Assembly: GCF_019175365.1 (NCBI RefSeq)
Contig: NZ_CP059572.1
Span: 6,014,001-6,078,000 of the forward strand
Direction: 5' to 3'
DNA from: Actinomadura graeca
GTDB taxonomy: Bacteria > Actinomycetota > Actinomycetes > Streptosporangiales > Streptosporangiaceae
Length of the DNA stretch: 64,000 nt
This document shows, piece after piece, positions 16,120-25,174 of this stretch. Every line of letters begins with the position of its first letter. The stretch's first letter is position 1. The translations under genes were made by a program, and so were the position numbers. The notes beneath the pieces are model-generated. The model had not been told where the DNA came from, did no database searches, and worked only from the letters and a program-made list of their open reading frames with translations.

Positions 16120-17429
16120 ACGCGACCGTGTTCCGCCTCCCTGACCTGGGCGAGGGCCTGACGGAGGCCGAGATCCTGGAGTGGAAGGTGTCCGTGGGGG
16201 ACTCCGTCGCCGTCGACCAGGACGTTGTGGTGGTGGAGACGGCCAAGGCGGCCGTCGACGTCCCGATCCCGATCGCGGGCACCGTGGCGAGGCTGTGCGC
16301 CGACGCCGGGGCCGTCGTGGGCGTGGGCTCCCCGCTCATCGAGATCACCGCCGAGGACGCCGCGTCCGGGCGGCGCGATCTGCCCCGCGAGTCGCACCGC
16401 GAGCAGCACCGCGAGTCGCACCGGGAGGAGGAGCGCGCCGGGTCGGGGAACGTCCTCGTCGGCTACGGGACGGGTGCCGCCCAACGATCCCGCCGCCGCG
16501 CCGCCAAAGCCGCACCCTCCGCAGGTGCGAAGGCAACGGGCGCGAACGCGACGGGTGCCACGGACGCGGGACGGGAGGCTCCGCGCGTCATCTCGCCCGT
16601 CGTCCGGCGGCTGGCCAAGGACCACGGTGTGGACGTCGCGGCGCTGGCCCCGAGCGGACCCGGAGGCGTGGTGCTCAGGCGCGATGTGGACGCCGCCATC
16701 GCCGGCGCGGCCGCGCCCCGGCCGGACGAGACGTCCGATGTGCTGCGGATACCCCTCACGGGGACGCGGCGGGCGGTCGCCGACAAGGTGGCGCGCAGCC
16801 GCCGGGAGATCCCCGACGCGAGCACGTGGGTGGACGTCGACGCCACGCCGCTGCTGGAGCTCAAGGAGGAGATCGGCCGGGCCGACCCGGGGGCGCGCGT
16901 CGGGATACTGGCGCTACTCGCGCGGATCTGCGTTGCGGGGCTCCGGCGGTTCCCGCAGCTCAACGCCCATCTCGACACCGAGCGGGGAGAGATCGTCCAG
17001 GTGCCGTGGGTGCACCTGGGGTTCGCGGCGCAGACCGATCGGGGCCTCGTGGTGCCGGTCGTCCGCGACGCGCACCGGCTCACGCTCGCCGAGCTGGCCG
17101 CGGAGCTGCGGCGGCGGACGGACGACGCGCGCGCGAACCGCCTCGCCCCGGGCGACCTCACCGGCGGGACGTTCACGCTCAACAACTACGGCGTGTTCGG
17201 CGTGGACGGCTCGACGCCGATCATCAACCATCCCGAGGCCGCCATGCTCGGCGTCGGGCGGATCGCCGACAGGCCCTGGGCGTACGGCGGCGAGGTGCGG
17301 CTGAGGAAGGTCGCGCAGCTGTCGTTCACCTTCGACCACCGGATCTGCGACGGAGGCGTCGCGGGCGGTTTCCTGCGGTTCGTCGCCGACTGCGTGGAGC
17401 GTCCTGGGGTGCTGGTCACGCACCTGTAG
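16116..17429 (+). CDS. Dihydrolipoamide acyltransferase (E2)
   Basis: GTG 16116 overlaps the E1-beta stop (GTGA); 437 residues. A single lipoyl domain carries Lys44 in VETAKAAVDV. A charged HREQHRE/Ala-rich linker leads to the peripheral-subunit-binding domain (about 148-188, ISPVVRRLAKDHGVDVAALA) and the catalytic domain with DHRICDGGVAGGF near the C-terminus (His and Asp of HxxxDG). No E3 lies nearby, so a shared dihydrolipoamide dehydrogenase is expected. Its 3' end overlaps the convergent TetR gene by 14 bp. Confidence 0.9.
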   Translation: MNATVFRLPDLGEGLTEAEILEWKVSVGDSVAVDQDVVVVETAKAAVDVPIPIAGTVARLCADAGAVVGVGSPLIEITAEDAASGRRDLPRESHREQHRESHREEERAGSGNVLVGYGTGAAQRSRRRAAKAAPSAGAKATGANATGATDAGREAPRVISPVVRRLAKDHGVDVAALAPSGPGGVVLRRDVDAAIAGAAAPRPDETSDVLRIPLTGTRRAVADKVARSRREIPDASTWVDVDATPLLELKEEIGRADPGARVGILALLARICVAGLRRFPQLNAHLDTERGEIVQVPWVHLGFAAQTDRGLVVPVVRDAHRLTLAELAAELRRRTDDARANRLAPGDLTGGTFTLNNYGVFGVDGSTPIINHPEAAMLGVGRIADRPWAYGGEVRLRKVAQLSFTFDHRICDGGVAGGFLRFVADCVERPGVLVTHL

Positions 17430-18108
17430 CGGGCACGGGGCGGCCGGCGGGCGCCGTCCGCGGCGGGGGTCGGCGCAGCCCGTCGAAGGCCATCGCGCAC
17501 ACGGCGTCGGCGATCTCGGCGCCGCCGGAGCCGCCGCGCGGGCGGTACCACTCGGACAGCGAGTTGACCAGGCCGAACAGCAGGCGGGCGACGATCGCCG
17601 GGTCGATGTCGGGGCGGATGTCGCCCTCGGCCCCCGCCTCGGCGACCAGCCCGGACACCATGCGGTCGAACTCGCGGCGGCGGGCGAGCGCGCGCTTCTC
17701 GACGGCGGTGTTGCCGCGCACCCGCAGCAGGAGCGTGACGAACGGGAGCCGCTCGACGAGGACGGCGACGCTGGCGCGGACGAGATGCTCCAGCCGGTCG
17801 ATCGCGCGCCCGTCCACGGCGGCTGCCTCGTCGGCGGCGGCGAACAGGCCGTCCAGCGCGCGGTCGACGGCGAGCTGGAGGAGCTCGTCCTTGCCGGTGA
17901 CGTGGTGGTAGATCGCCGACTTGCTGATGCCGAGCCGTTTGGACAGCTCGTCCATGCTCGTGCCGTCGTAGCCGCGCTCGTTGAACACCGTGACGGCGAC
18001 CCGGAGCAGGGATTCCCTGTCGTAGCCGGGACGTCCCGGACGTCCCGGACGTCCCGGCCGCCCCTGCCGCGTCGCGCGGCCGTCGTCCACGTCTCCCACG
18101 GCGGTCAT
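17416..18108 (-). CDS. TetR/AcrR-family regulator, probable PaaR-like repressor of paa genes
   Basis: 230 residues from ATG 18108. The N-terminus has an unusual basic tail of repeated GRP units (QGRPGRPGRPGRPG), then the HTH (LLRVAVTVFNERGYDGTSMDE...LGISKSAIYHHVTGKDELL). It is divergent from paaZ, with a dyad at 18165-18184 between. PaaR in actinobacteria is a TetR repressor released by phenylacetyl-CoA; position and family fit, but the ligand is not proved. The GRP repeat resembles AT-hook cores and is encoded by 9-bp DNA repeats. Confidence 0.75.
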   Translation of the reverse strand: MTAVGDVDDGRATRQGRPGRPGRPGRPGYDRESLLRVAVTVFNERGYDGTSMDELSKRLGISKSAIYHHVTGKDELLQLAVDRALDGLFAAADEAAAVDGRAIDRLEHLVRASVAVLVERLPFVTLLLRVRGNTAVEKRALARRREFDRMVSGLVAEAGAEGDIRPDIDPAIVARLLFGLVNSLSEWYRPRGGSGGAEIADAVCAMAFDGLRRPPPRTAPAGRPVPATGA

Positions 18109-18164
18109 TATCGCAGCAGGCCGGGCCTCAGGGCTTCTCGGGGGCGCCTCCCGCGAGGTAATAT

Positions 18165-18184
18165 CCGACTGAACGGACGGTCGG
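18165..18184. promoter_or_regulatory. Candidate TetR-type operator between regulator and paaZ
   Basis: CCGACTGAACGGACGGTCGG is an imperfect 20-bp dyad with CCGAC/GTCGG outer arms, midway between the divergent starts 18108 and 18219. Confidence 0.55.
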
Positions 18185-18218
18185 TAATTCGGTGGTTCCG
18201 AGACGGGAGGGCCCGCGC

Positions 18219-20258
18219 ATGGCTCCGCTGCCCAGTTACGTGTCCGGCGGCTGGCATCGTCCGAAGGACGAGGGCGCGCCGCTCGCGGACGCGGTGACCG
18301 GCGAGGAGATCGGCCGGATCTCCGCGTCCGGCATCGACCGCGGCGCGGTGCTGGAACACGGGCGGCGGGTGGGCGGCCCGGCGCTGCGTGAGCTGACGTT
18401 CCACCAGCGTGCGGCGCTGCTCAAGGCACTGGCGCTGCACCTGCGCGAGCACCGGGACGAGCTGTACGCGCTCTCCGCCCGCACCGGCGCGACGCTCACC
18501 GATTCGCGGATCGACGTGGACGGCGGCATCGGCGTCCTGTTGTCGTACGCGAGCAAGGGCAAGCGCGAGCTGCCGAACGACACCGTCCTGATCGAGGGGG
18601 ACGTGGAGCCGCTCGGCAAGGGCGGCACGTTCGCCGGACGGCACCTCCTCGTGCCGCTCCAGGGCGTCGCCGTGCAGATCAACGCCTTCAACTTCCCGGT
18701 CTGGGGGCCGCTGGAGAAGCTCGCGCCCGCGTTCCTCGCCGGGATGCCGACCCTGGTCAAGCCCGCGGCGCAGACCGCGTACCTGACCGCGCGCCTGGTG
18801 GAGCTGATCATCGCGTCCGGCATCCTCCCCGAGGGGACACTCCAGTTGCTCTGCGGTGACGCCGGTGACCTCCTCGACCACCTGACCGAGCAGGACGCGG
18901 TGGCGTTCACCGGTTCTGCCGCGACCGCGCGCACGCTGCGCACGCACCCGGTCGTCGTCGGGCGCTCCGTCCGGTTCAACGCCGAGGCCGACTCGCTGAA
19001 CTGCTCGATCCTCGGCCCGGACGCCCGTCCGGGGACGGCCGAATTCGACCTGTTCGTCCGCCAGCTCGTCACCGAGATGACGGTGAAGGCGGGGCAGAAG
19101 TGCACGGCCATCCGCCGCGCGCTCGTCCCTGCCCGCCTGCTGGACGAGGTGGCGGAGGCGGCGGCGGAGCGGCTCGCGCGCGTGACGGTCGGCGACCCGC
19201 GCGACCCGGACGTCCGGATGGGCGCGCTCGCCGGGCTGGAGCAGCGCGAGGAGGTCCGCCGCGGGCTGAAGCCGCTGCTGGACGCCGGCCGGATCGTGTT
19301 CGGCGACCCCGTGACCGTGGACGTCGTCGGCGCCGACCCCGAGCGCGGCGCGTTCATGTCGCCGATCCTGCTGCGCGCCGACGACGCCGGGCGCCCCGAG
19401 CCGCACGAGGTCGAGGCGTTCGGCCCGGTCAGCACCCTGCTGCCCTACTCCTCGGTGGACGAGGCCGTCGCGCTGGCGGCGCGCGGGCGGGGCAGCCTGG
19501 TCGGCTCCGTCGTCACCGCCGACCCGGCCTTCGCGCGCCGCGTCGTCCTCGGCGCCGCGCCCTGGCACGGGCGGCTGCTCGTGCTGAACGAGGAGGACGC
19601 GAAGGAGTCCACCGGGCACGGGTCGCCGCTCCCGGCCCTCGTCCACGGCGGCCCCGGTCGGGCGGGCGGCGGCGAGGAGATGGGCGGGATCCGCGGCGTC
19701 GCACACCACATGCGGCGCACCGCCGTGCAGGCAGGGCCGGCGATGCTCACCGCCATCACCGGACGCTGGACACCGGGCGCGCCGCACACGCGCACCGACG
19801 TCCACCCGTTCCGCAAGCACCTGGAGGAACTGCGCATAGGCGACACGGTCGTCGCGGGTCCCCGGACGGTCACGCTCGACGACATCGAGCACTTCGCCGA
19901 GTTCACCGGTGACACCTTCTACGCCCACATGGACGAGGACGCCGCCAAGGCCAACCCGTTCTTCGGCGGCCGGGTCGCGCACGGCTACCTCGTGGTGTCG
20001 TTCGCGGCAGGGCTGTTCGTCTCGCCCGAACCCGGTCCCGTCCTAGCGAACTACGGGCTGGAAAAGCTCCGGTTCCTTGCGCCGACCTTCCCCGGCGACG
20101 AGCTGACGGTGACGCTCACCGCCAAGCAGATCACCCCGCGCGAGGACGCCGCCTACGGCGAGGTGCGCTGGGACACCCGGGTCACCCGGGGGGACGGCGA
20201 GACCGTCGCCGCGTACGACGTGCTGACCCTGGTCGCAAAACGCCCGGAAGGGGAGTGA
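18219..20258 (+). CDS. paaZ: PaaZ: bifunctional oxepin-CoA hydrolase / semialdehyde dehydrogenase
   Basis: ATG 18219 has GGAGGG 7 nt upstream; 679 residues, full family length. The N-terminal aldehyde dehydrogenase has Glu256 in FNAEADSLN and the catalytic Cys295 in GQKCTAIRR. From about 530 the MaoC-like hotdog hydratase domain begins ([31 protein letters not shown]). The enzyme opens the oxepin-CoA ring and oxidises the resulting aldehyde in phenylacetate degradation. It leads the paaZABCDE operon and is divergent from the TetR regulator. Confidence 0.92.
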   Translation: MAPLPSYVSGGWHRPKDEGAPLADAVTGEEIGRISASGIDRGAVLEHGRRVGGPALRELTFHQRAALLKALALHLREHRDELYALSARTGATLTDSRIDVDGGIGVLLSYASKGKRELPNDTVLIEGDVEPLGKGGTFAGRHLLVPLQGVAVQINAFNFPVWGPLEKLAPAFLAGMPTLVKPAAQTAYLTARLVELIIASGILPEGTLQLLCGDAGDLLDHLTEQDAVAFTGSAATARTLRTHPVVVGRSVRFNAEADSLNCSILGPDARPGTAEFDLFVRQLVTEMTVKAGQKCTAIRRALVPARLLDEVAEAAAERLARVTVGDPRDPDVRMGALAGLEQREEVRRGLKPLLDAGRIVFGDPVTVDVVGADPERGAFMSPILLRADDAGRPEPHEVEAFGPVSTLLPYSSVDEAVALAARGRGSLVGSVVTADPAFARRVVLGAAPWHGRLLVLNEEDAKESTGHGSPLPALVHGGPGRAGGGEEMGGIRGVAHHMRRTAVQAGPAMLTAITGRWTPGAPHTRTDVHPFRKHLEELRIGDTVVAGPRTVTLDDIEHFAEFTGDTFYAHMDEDAAKANPFFGGRVAHGYLVVSFAAGLFVSPEPGPVLANYGLEKLRFLAPTFPGDELTVTLTAKQITPREDAAYGEVRWDTRVTRGDGETVAAYDVLTLVAKRPEGE

Positions 20259-20259
20259 C

Positions 20260-21237
20260 ATGACCGTTCCCGACACCCAGGCGCCGCCGGCGGACGGCGT
20301 GGAGGCCCACTTCGAGCGGACCATCGAGCGCGACCAGCGCGTCGAGCCGCGCGACTGGATGCCCGGCAGGTACCGGACGACCATGGTCCGGCAGATCGCC
20401 CAGCACGCCCACTCGGAGATCATCGGGATGCAGCCGGAGGGCGCCTGGATCACCCGCGCGCCGTCCCTGCGGCGCAAGGCGATCCTGCTGGCCAAGGTGC
20501 AGGACGAGGCGGGCCACGGGCTGTACCTGTACTCGGCCGCCGAGACGCTCGGCGCCGACCGCGCGGACCTGACCCGCAGGCTCATCTCCGGCCGCCAGAA
20601 GTACTCGTCGATCTTCAACTACCCGACGACGACGTTCGCGGACGTCGGCGTGATCGGCTGGCTGGTGGACGGCGCCGCCATCTGCAACCAGGTGCCGCTG
20701 TGCCGCAGCTCCTACGGCCCGTACGCGCGGGCGATGGTCAGGATCTGCAAGGAGGAGTCGTTCCACCAGCGGCAGGGCTACGAGATGCTGATGTGCCTGA
20801 TGCGCGGCACGCCCGCCCAGCGGGAGATGGTGCAGGACGCGGTGGACCGCTGGTGGTGGCCGTCGCTGATGATGTTCGGCCCCCCGGACGCCGACTCCAC
20901 GCACACCGCGCAGTCCATGGCCTGGAAGATCAAGCGGCACACCAACGACGAGCTGCGGCAGCGGTTCGTGGACATGACCGTCCCGCAGGCGCGCGCGCTG
21001 GGGGTGACGCTGCCCGATCCCGACCTGCGGTGGAACGAGGAGCGCGGGCACCACGACTTCGGCGAGATCGACTGGTCGGAGCTCAAGCGCGTCATCAGCG
21101 GTGACGGCCCGTGCAACGCCGAGCGGATCGAGGTGCGCCGCGCCGCGCACGAGGACGGCGCCTGGGTCCGCGAGGCCGCCGCCGCCCACGCGGCGAAACA
21201 GGCCGACACCGCGGGACGCGAGGGGATGGAGGCGTGA
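20260..21237 (+). CDS. paaA: PaaA: phenylacetyl-CoA 1,2-epoxidase catalytic subunit
   Basis: Starts 1 bp after the paaZ stop with GGGGAG upstream; 325 residues. A ferritin-like diiron protein: [14 protein letters not shown] and [13 protein letters not shown] carry Glu and His ligands of the first half, and [14 protein letters not shown] those of the second. PaaA inserts oxygen into the aromatic ring of phenylacetyl-CoA as part of PaaABC(D)E. Its stop overlaps the paaB start (TGATG). Confidence 0.95.
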   Translation: MTVPDTQAPPADGVEAHFERTIERDQRVEPRDWMPGRYRTTMVRQIAQHAHSEIIGMQPEGAWITRAPSLRRKAILLAKVQDEAGHGLYLYSAAETLGADRADLTRRLISGRQKYSSIFNYPTTTFADVGVIGWLVDGAAICNQVPLCRSSYGPYARAMVRICKEESFHQRQGYEMLMCLMRGTPAQREMVQDAVDRWWWPSLMMFGPPDADSTHTAQSMAWKIKRHTNDELRQRFVDMTVPQARALGVTLPDPDLRWNEERGHHDFGEIDWSELKRVISGDGPCNAERIEVRRAAHEDGAWVREAAAAHAAKQADTAGREGMEA

Positions 21238-21542
21238 TGGAGGACGGCGAGACCACCGTCGACGCGGGCTGGCCGCTCTACGAGGTGTTCGTCCGGGGGA
21301 AGCGGGGCCTGAACCACGTGCACGTCGGGTCGCTGCGCGCCGCCGACGGCGAGATGGCGCTGCGGAGCGCCCGCGACCTGTACACCAGGCGCAACGAGGG
21401 CGTCAGCATCTGGGTGGTGCGGGCACGCGACATCACCGCGTCCAGCCCGGACGAGAAGGACCCGTTCTTCGCCCCAAGCGGCGACAAGGTCTACCGGCAC
21501 CCGACTTTCTACGACATTCCCGACGACGTCCCGCACATGTGA
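21237..21542 (+). CDS. paaB: PaaB: epoxidase structural subunit
   Basis: ATG 21237 overlaps the paaA stop; a GTG three bases earlier is an equal alternative. The 101-residue protein has the family signature WPLYEVFVRGKRGLNHVHVG and IWVVRARDI. PaaB bridges the PaaAC core dimers and is needed for activity in vivo. Confidence 0.93.
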   Translation: MEDGETTVDAGWPLYEVFVRGKRGLNHVHVGSLRAADGEMALRSARDLYTRRNEGVSIWVVRARDITASSPDEKDPFFAPSGDKVYRHPTFYDIPDDVPHM

Positions 21543-21548
21543 GGCCCG

Positions 21549-22421
21549 ATGTCCTTCGACAACGCACTCGGAGCGATCACCGAGGAGAACGACGAGGCGC
21601 GCTGGGCGTTCGGCACCGGCTTCCACGACCCGCTCGCGGGGGTCGACACGTCCGTCCCGGACGGGGTCGGACGCGCCGACCTGGCCACCTACTGCCTGAT
21701 GCTCGGCGACGACGCGCTGGTCATGTCGCACCGGCTCCAGGAGTGGTGCACGCACGCCCCCGAGCTGGAGGAGGAGGTCGCACTGGCCAACATCGCCCTC
21801 GACCTGCTCGGCCAGGCGCGGCTCCTGCTCACACGCGCCGGGGCGGCCGAGGGCGCCGGACGCGACGAGGACGACCTCGCCTACTTCCGGGACGCGGCGG
21901 AGTTCCGCAACGTCCGGTTCGTGGAGGCGCCGAACGGCGACTTCGCGCACTCCATCGTCCGCCTGCTGATGTTCTCGACCTGGCGGCTCGCGCTGCTGGA
22001 CCGCCTCACCGCGTCCCGCGACCCCGTCCTCGCCGCGGTCGCCGCCAAGGGCGTGAAGGAGGTCGCCTACCACCGCGACCACGCCGCGCTGTGGACGATC
22101 CGCCTCGGCGACGGCACCGCGACGTCCCACGACCGGACGCGGCGGGCGCTGGAGGCGCTCTGGCCGGAGACCGGCGAGCTGTTCGGCGTGCACGGGGTCG
22201 AGCACCGGATGGCCGACGCGGGCGTGGGCGCGGACCCGTCCGGCGCGCGCGCGGAGTTCGGCGACGTCCTCGACCAGGTGCTGCGGACCGCGACGCTGCC
22301 GCGTCCGGACCCCGTGCCGCCGTCGGTGTCCGGGCGCGCCGGGTCGCACACCGGGGCGCTGGACGACCTGCTCGCCGAACTCCAGGGCCTGGCCCGCGCG
22401 CATCCCGGGGCGACGTGGTGA
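21549..22421 (+). CDS. paaC: PaaC: epoxidase non-catalytic ferritin-like subunit
   Basis: 290 residues, starting 6 bp after paaB. Ferritin-like helices are visible (ATYCLMLGDDALVMSHRLQEW, LEEEVALANIALDLLGQARL, VKEVAYHRDHAALWTIRLGD). It is paralogous to PaaA, forms the PaaAC heterodimer and lacks the complete metal site in characterised members. The stop overlaps paaD (GTGA). Confidence 0.93.
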   Translation: MSFDNALGAITEENDEARWAFGTGFHDPLAGVDTSVPDGVGRADLATYCLMLGDDALVMSHRLQEWCTHAPELEEEVALANIALDLLGQARLLLTRAGAAEGAGRDEDDLAYFRDAAEFRNVRFVEAPNGDFAHSIVRLLMFSTWRLALLDRLTASRDPVLAAVAAKGVKEVAYHRDHAALWTIRLGDGTATSHDRTRRALEALWPETGELFGVHGVEHRMADAGVGADPSGARAEFGDVLDQVLRTATLPRPDPVPPSVSGRAGSHTGALDDLLAELQGLARAHPGATW

Positions 22422-22927
22422 GCGGCCCGACGCCCGGCGCCGAGGGCGCGCGCGCGGCCGCCGAGACGGTCACCGACCCCGAGCTGCCGATGCTGACCCT
22501 CGCCGACCTCGGCGTCCTGCGGGACGTGCGCGTGGACGGCGGGCACGTGGAGATCACCATCACCCCCACCTACACCGGCTGCCCTGCCCTGGACGCGATG
22601 CGCGCCGACCTGCGGGCCCGGCTCGCCGACGCCGGGTACCGCGACGTCCGCGTCCGCACCGTCCTCGACCCGCCGTGGACGACCGACTGGATCACCGAGC
22701 GCGGGCGCGGGAAGCTCGCCGCGGCCGGGGTGTCGCCCCCCGGCCCCGCGCCGCGCCGGGCCACCGGGCCGATCCCGCTCACCCTGGGCCCGCCACGCCG
22801 GATCCCCTGCCCCCGCTGCGGTTCCGCGGACACCGTGCGGCTGTCCCGGTTCGGCGCGACCGCCTGCAAGTCCCTGCACCGCTGCGGCGGCTGCGGGGAG
22901 CCGTTCGAGCACGTCAAGGAGATCTGA
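22418..22927 (+). CDS. paaD: PaaD: MIP18/SufT-like maturation factor with zinc-ribbon tail
   Basis: GTG 22418 overlaps the paaC stop; GTG 22415 is also possible. The 169 residues have the DUF59 core (VTDPELPMLTLADLGVLRDV, TPTYTGCPALDAM) and a C-terminal zinc-binding region CPRCGS...FGATACKSLHRCGGC. PaaD probably assists cofactor assembly on the epoxidase or its reductase. Confidence 0.92.
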   Translation: MSGPTPGAEGARAAAETVTDPELPMLTLADLGVLRDVRVDGGHVEITITPTYTGCPALDAMRADLRARLADAGYRDVRVRTVLDPPWTTDWITERGRGKLAAAGVSPPGPAPRRATGPIPLTLGPPRRIPCPRCGSADTVRLSRFGATACKSLHRCGGCGEPFEHVKEI

Positions 22928-24025
22928 ATGACGGCCGTGGACGAGCAGGGCACCATCCCCGCCGCCCGCGCGCGCGGCGGCTTCCACGCGCTGCGCGTCG
23001 TGTCCGTCGAGCGGCTGTGCGACGACGCGGTCGCGGTCACCTTCGACGTGCCCGCCGCGCTGGCCGCCGAGTACGCCTTCACGCCCGGCCAGTTCCTCAC
23101 CCTCCGCCGCCGCGTCCGCGGACGGGAGGAGCGGCGGTCCTACTCGATCTGCTCCCCGGCGGGCGCCGCGCCGCGCATCGGCGTCCGCGAGATCCCGTTC
23201 GGGATGTTCTCGTCCTGGCTGGTCCGCGAGGTGCGGCCGGGCGACGTGATCGACGTGCTGCCGCCGTCGGGGACCTTCACGCTCCGCTCCGGGACGGGCG
23301 CGCACCACGTGCTGATCGCCGCCGGGTCGGGGATCACGCCCGTGCTGTCGATCGCCGCGTCCGCGCTGGCCGACCCGTCCTGCCGGGTGACGGTCCTGTA
23401 CGGCAACCGGCGCAGCGGCACGGTCATGTTCGCCGACGACCTGGCCGACCTCAAGGACGCCCACCCGGACCGGTTCGACCTCGTGCACGTGCTGTCCCAG
23501 GAGCCGCGCGAGGCGGAGCTGTTCACCGGGCGCCTGGACGCCCCCAGGCTTCGGACACTGTTGCCGCGGCTGGTCCCCGTCCGGGATGTCGGCCACTGGT
23601 GGCTGTGCGGCCCGTTCGGGATGGTGACGGGGGCGCGGGACGTCCTCGCCGGCCTGGGCGTGCCGCGCGACCGCGTCCACCAGGAGCTGTTCCACGTTGA
23701 CGAGCCGCCGCCCGGGCCGGACCGTCCCGCCCCGGTGATCACGGGCCCTGCCAGCGACGTCACGATCGTCCTGGACGGACGGTCCACGACCACGACGCAG
23801 CCGCGGGACGCGACCGTCCTGGACGCCGCCCAGCGGGTCCGCCCGGACCTGCCGTTCGCCTGCAAGGGCGGCGTCTGCGGGACCTGCCGGGCCAAGGTCG
23901 TCGAAGGAGCGGCCGACATGCGCCGCAACTTCGCGCTCGATCCCGCGGAGGTCGCCGCCGGCTACGTCCTGACCTGCCAGTCCACGCCCGCGACCGACCG
24001 GCTCAAGATCGACTACGACGGCTGA
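22928..24025 (+). CDS. paaE: PaaE: epoxidase reductase (FAD, NAD(P)H, 2Fe-2S)
   Basis: The ATG abuts the paaD stop; 365 residues. The FAD domain has RRSYSICSP, the NAD(P) domain has AAGSGITPVLSI and CGPFGMV, and the C-terminal plant-type ferredoxin has CKGGVCGTCRAKV plus a distal Cys in VLTCQS. It passes electrons from NADPH to the PaaA diiron centre. It ends the operon; paaG, paaF, paaH, paaJ and paaK are not in the window. Confidence 0.93.
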   Translation: MTAVDEQGTIPAARARGGFHALRVVSVERLCDDAVAVTFDVPAALAAEYAFTPGQFLTLRRRVRGREERRSYSICSPAGAAPRIGVREIPFGMFSSWLVREVRPGDVIDVLPPSGTFTLRSGTGAHHVLIAAGSGITPVLSIAASALADPSCRVTVLYGNRRSGTVMFADDLADLKDAHPDRFDLVHVLSQEPREAELFTGRLDAPRLRTLLPRLVPVRDVGHWWLCGPFGMVTGARDVLAGLGVPRDRVHQELFHVDEPPPGPDRPAPVITGPASDVTIVLDGRSTTTTQPRDATVLDAAQRVRPDLPFACKGGVCGTCRAKVVEGAADMRRNFALDPAEVAAGYVLTCQSTPATDRLKIDYDG

Positions 24026-24094
24026 CCTGGAGAGGTGACAACCGCGCCTGGGTGGGCACAAGGGCTCTACGACGCACCTCGAGGAGGCGGGCTC

Positions 24095-24373
24095 GTGACC
24101 ATCTCAGGGATCATCACAGCGATCATCATCGGAGCGATCATCGGAGCGCTGGGACGGCTGATACTGCCGGGCCGCCAGCCGATCGGGATCCTGCTCACCA
24201 TCGGCATCGGCATCGTGGCCGCCCTGATCGGCACCGCCATAGCGCAGAAGGTCGGCGTGGACACCACCGACGGCGTCGACTGGATCGAACTGGTCTTCCA
24301 GATCGGGCTCGCCGTCATCGGCGTCGCCGTGGTCGCCTCGCTGAAACGGCGCCGCGACACCAGACACCACTGA
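24095..24373 (+). CDS. GlsB/YeaQ/YmgE-family stress membrane protein
   Basis: GTG 24095 with GAGGAGG upstream gives 92 residues. Three hydrophobic segments with Gly zippers (IIIGAIIGALGRLILPG, IGIGIVAALIGTAIAQ, IGLAVIGVAVVASL) match the transglycosylase-associated/GlsB family. Role: envelope stress response, mechanism unclear. Confidence 0.8.
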   Translation: MTISGIITAIIIGAIIGALGRLILPGRQPIGILLTIGIGIVAALIGTAIAQKVGVDTTDGVDWIELVFQIGLAVIGVAVVASLKRRRDTRHH

Positions 24374-24488
24374 CCACCCGCAAATTCCGGACCACTCCCA
24401 CCACCGGCAGTGGCCGGTCCATGCCAGTTCGCATCGTGCCGGTCACCGGCTGCTCACGAGGTGCCATCCTCGGTGGAGGCCGCTCCCG

Positions 24489-24510
24489 ACCGTGATCACG
24501 TGGTCACGGT
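24489..24510. promoter_or_regulatory. Inverted repeat upstream of the TerD gene
   Basis: ACCGTGA, 8-nt spacer, TCACGGT, perfect 7-bp arms, 34 bp before the ATG at 24545. An operator is likely; no regulator gene lies adjacent. Confidence 0.45.
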
Positions 24511-24544
24511 GGCCGCCCAGCCTCCGGCCGAACGGGAGTGGCAC

Positions 24545-25030
24545 ATGCAGCAGATGCTCAAGGGATCCAACGTCGGCCTGGCGGCCCTGACCGAGGCGGC
24601 GGGCCCGGTGACCGTGGCGCTGCGCTGGTCCGACCCGTCCGGGACGGGCGAGGCGGATGTCGCGGCGCTGCTGGCCGCGGCGTCCGGCAAGGTCCGGGGG
24701 GACGAGGACTTCGTCTTCTACAACCAGCCCGCCACCCCCGACGGCTCCGTCCAGCTCCTCGGCAAGTCACCGACCGCCGGAGGGAGCGAGGACCGGATCC
24801 TCTTGGACCTCGCGGCCCTGCCGTTAGAGGTGGAGCGGGTCGTCGTGACGGCGAGCCGATACGCGGGCGCGACGTTCGGCGCCCTTTCCGACCTCGGCCT
24901 GACCCTCTACGACAGCTCCGGTGCGGCCTTGCTCGGATTCGACATCGGTGACGCTGCGGCGGAGACCGCCTTCGTGTTCGGTGAGCTGTACCGGCGGGGC
25001 GATACCTGGAAGTTCCGGGCGGTGGGGTAG
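24545..25030 (+). CDS. TerD-domain protein, cut by an in-frame amber codon before the domain ends
   Basis: ATG 24545 with GGGAG upstream. The 161 residues follow the TerD fold: [17 protein letters not shown], then [20 protein letters not shown] and [19 protein letters not shown]. The TerD family normally continues AVGQGY.SGLAGLA.DFGI. Here the Gln codon is TAG (25028-25030), and [16 protein letters not shown] follows in frame. A single C-to-T change therefore splits a longer gene that runs on to 26551. TerD proteins bind calcium and act in membrane-linked stress and phage responses. The fragment may be a dead or truncated form; a base-calling error is an alternative. Confidence 0.75.
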   Translation: MQQMLKGSNVGLAALTEAAGPVTVALRWSDPSGTGEADVAALLAAASGKVRGDEDFVFYNQPATPDGSVQLLGKSPTAGGSEDRILLDLAALPLEVERVVVTASRYAGATFGALSDLGLTLYDSSGAALLGFDIGDAAAETAFVFGELYRRGDTWKFRAVG

Positions 25031-25174
25031 GGGTACGAGTCGGGGCTCGCGGGCCTGGCCGCCGACTTCGGCATCAGCGTCGACGACGGCGACGAGGAGG
25101 GACGCGAGGACGGCGCCCAGGATGAGGACGGCATCCAAGACGAGGGCGGGGGCGTCCAGGGCGAGGGCGATGCC

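Noticed and set aside
18108..19982. Long open frame on the minus strand opposite paaZ
   Set aside because: Arg/Val/Gly-rich antisense shadow of a certain gene; no family motif and no ribosome binding site.
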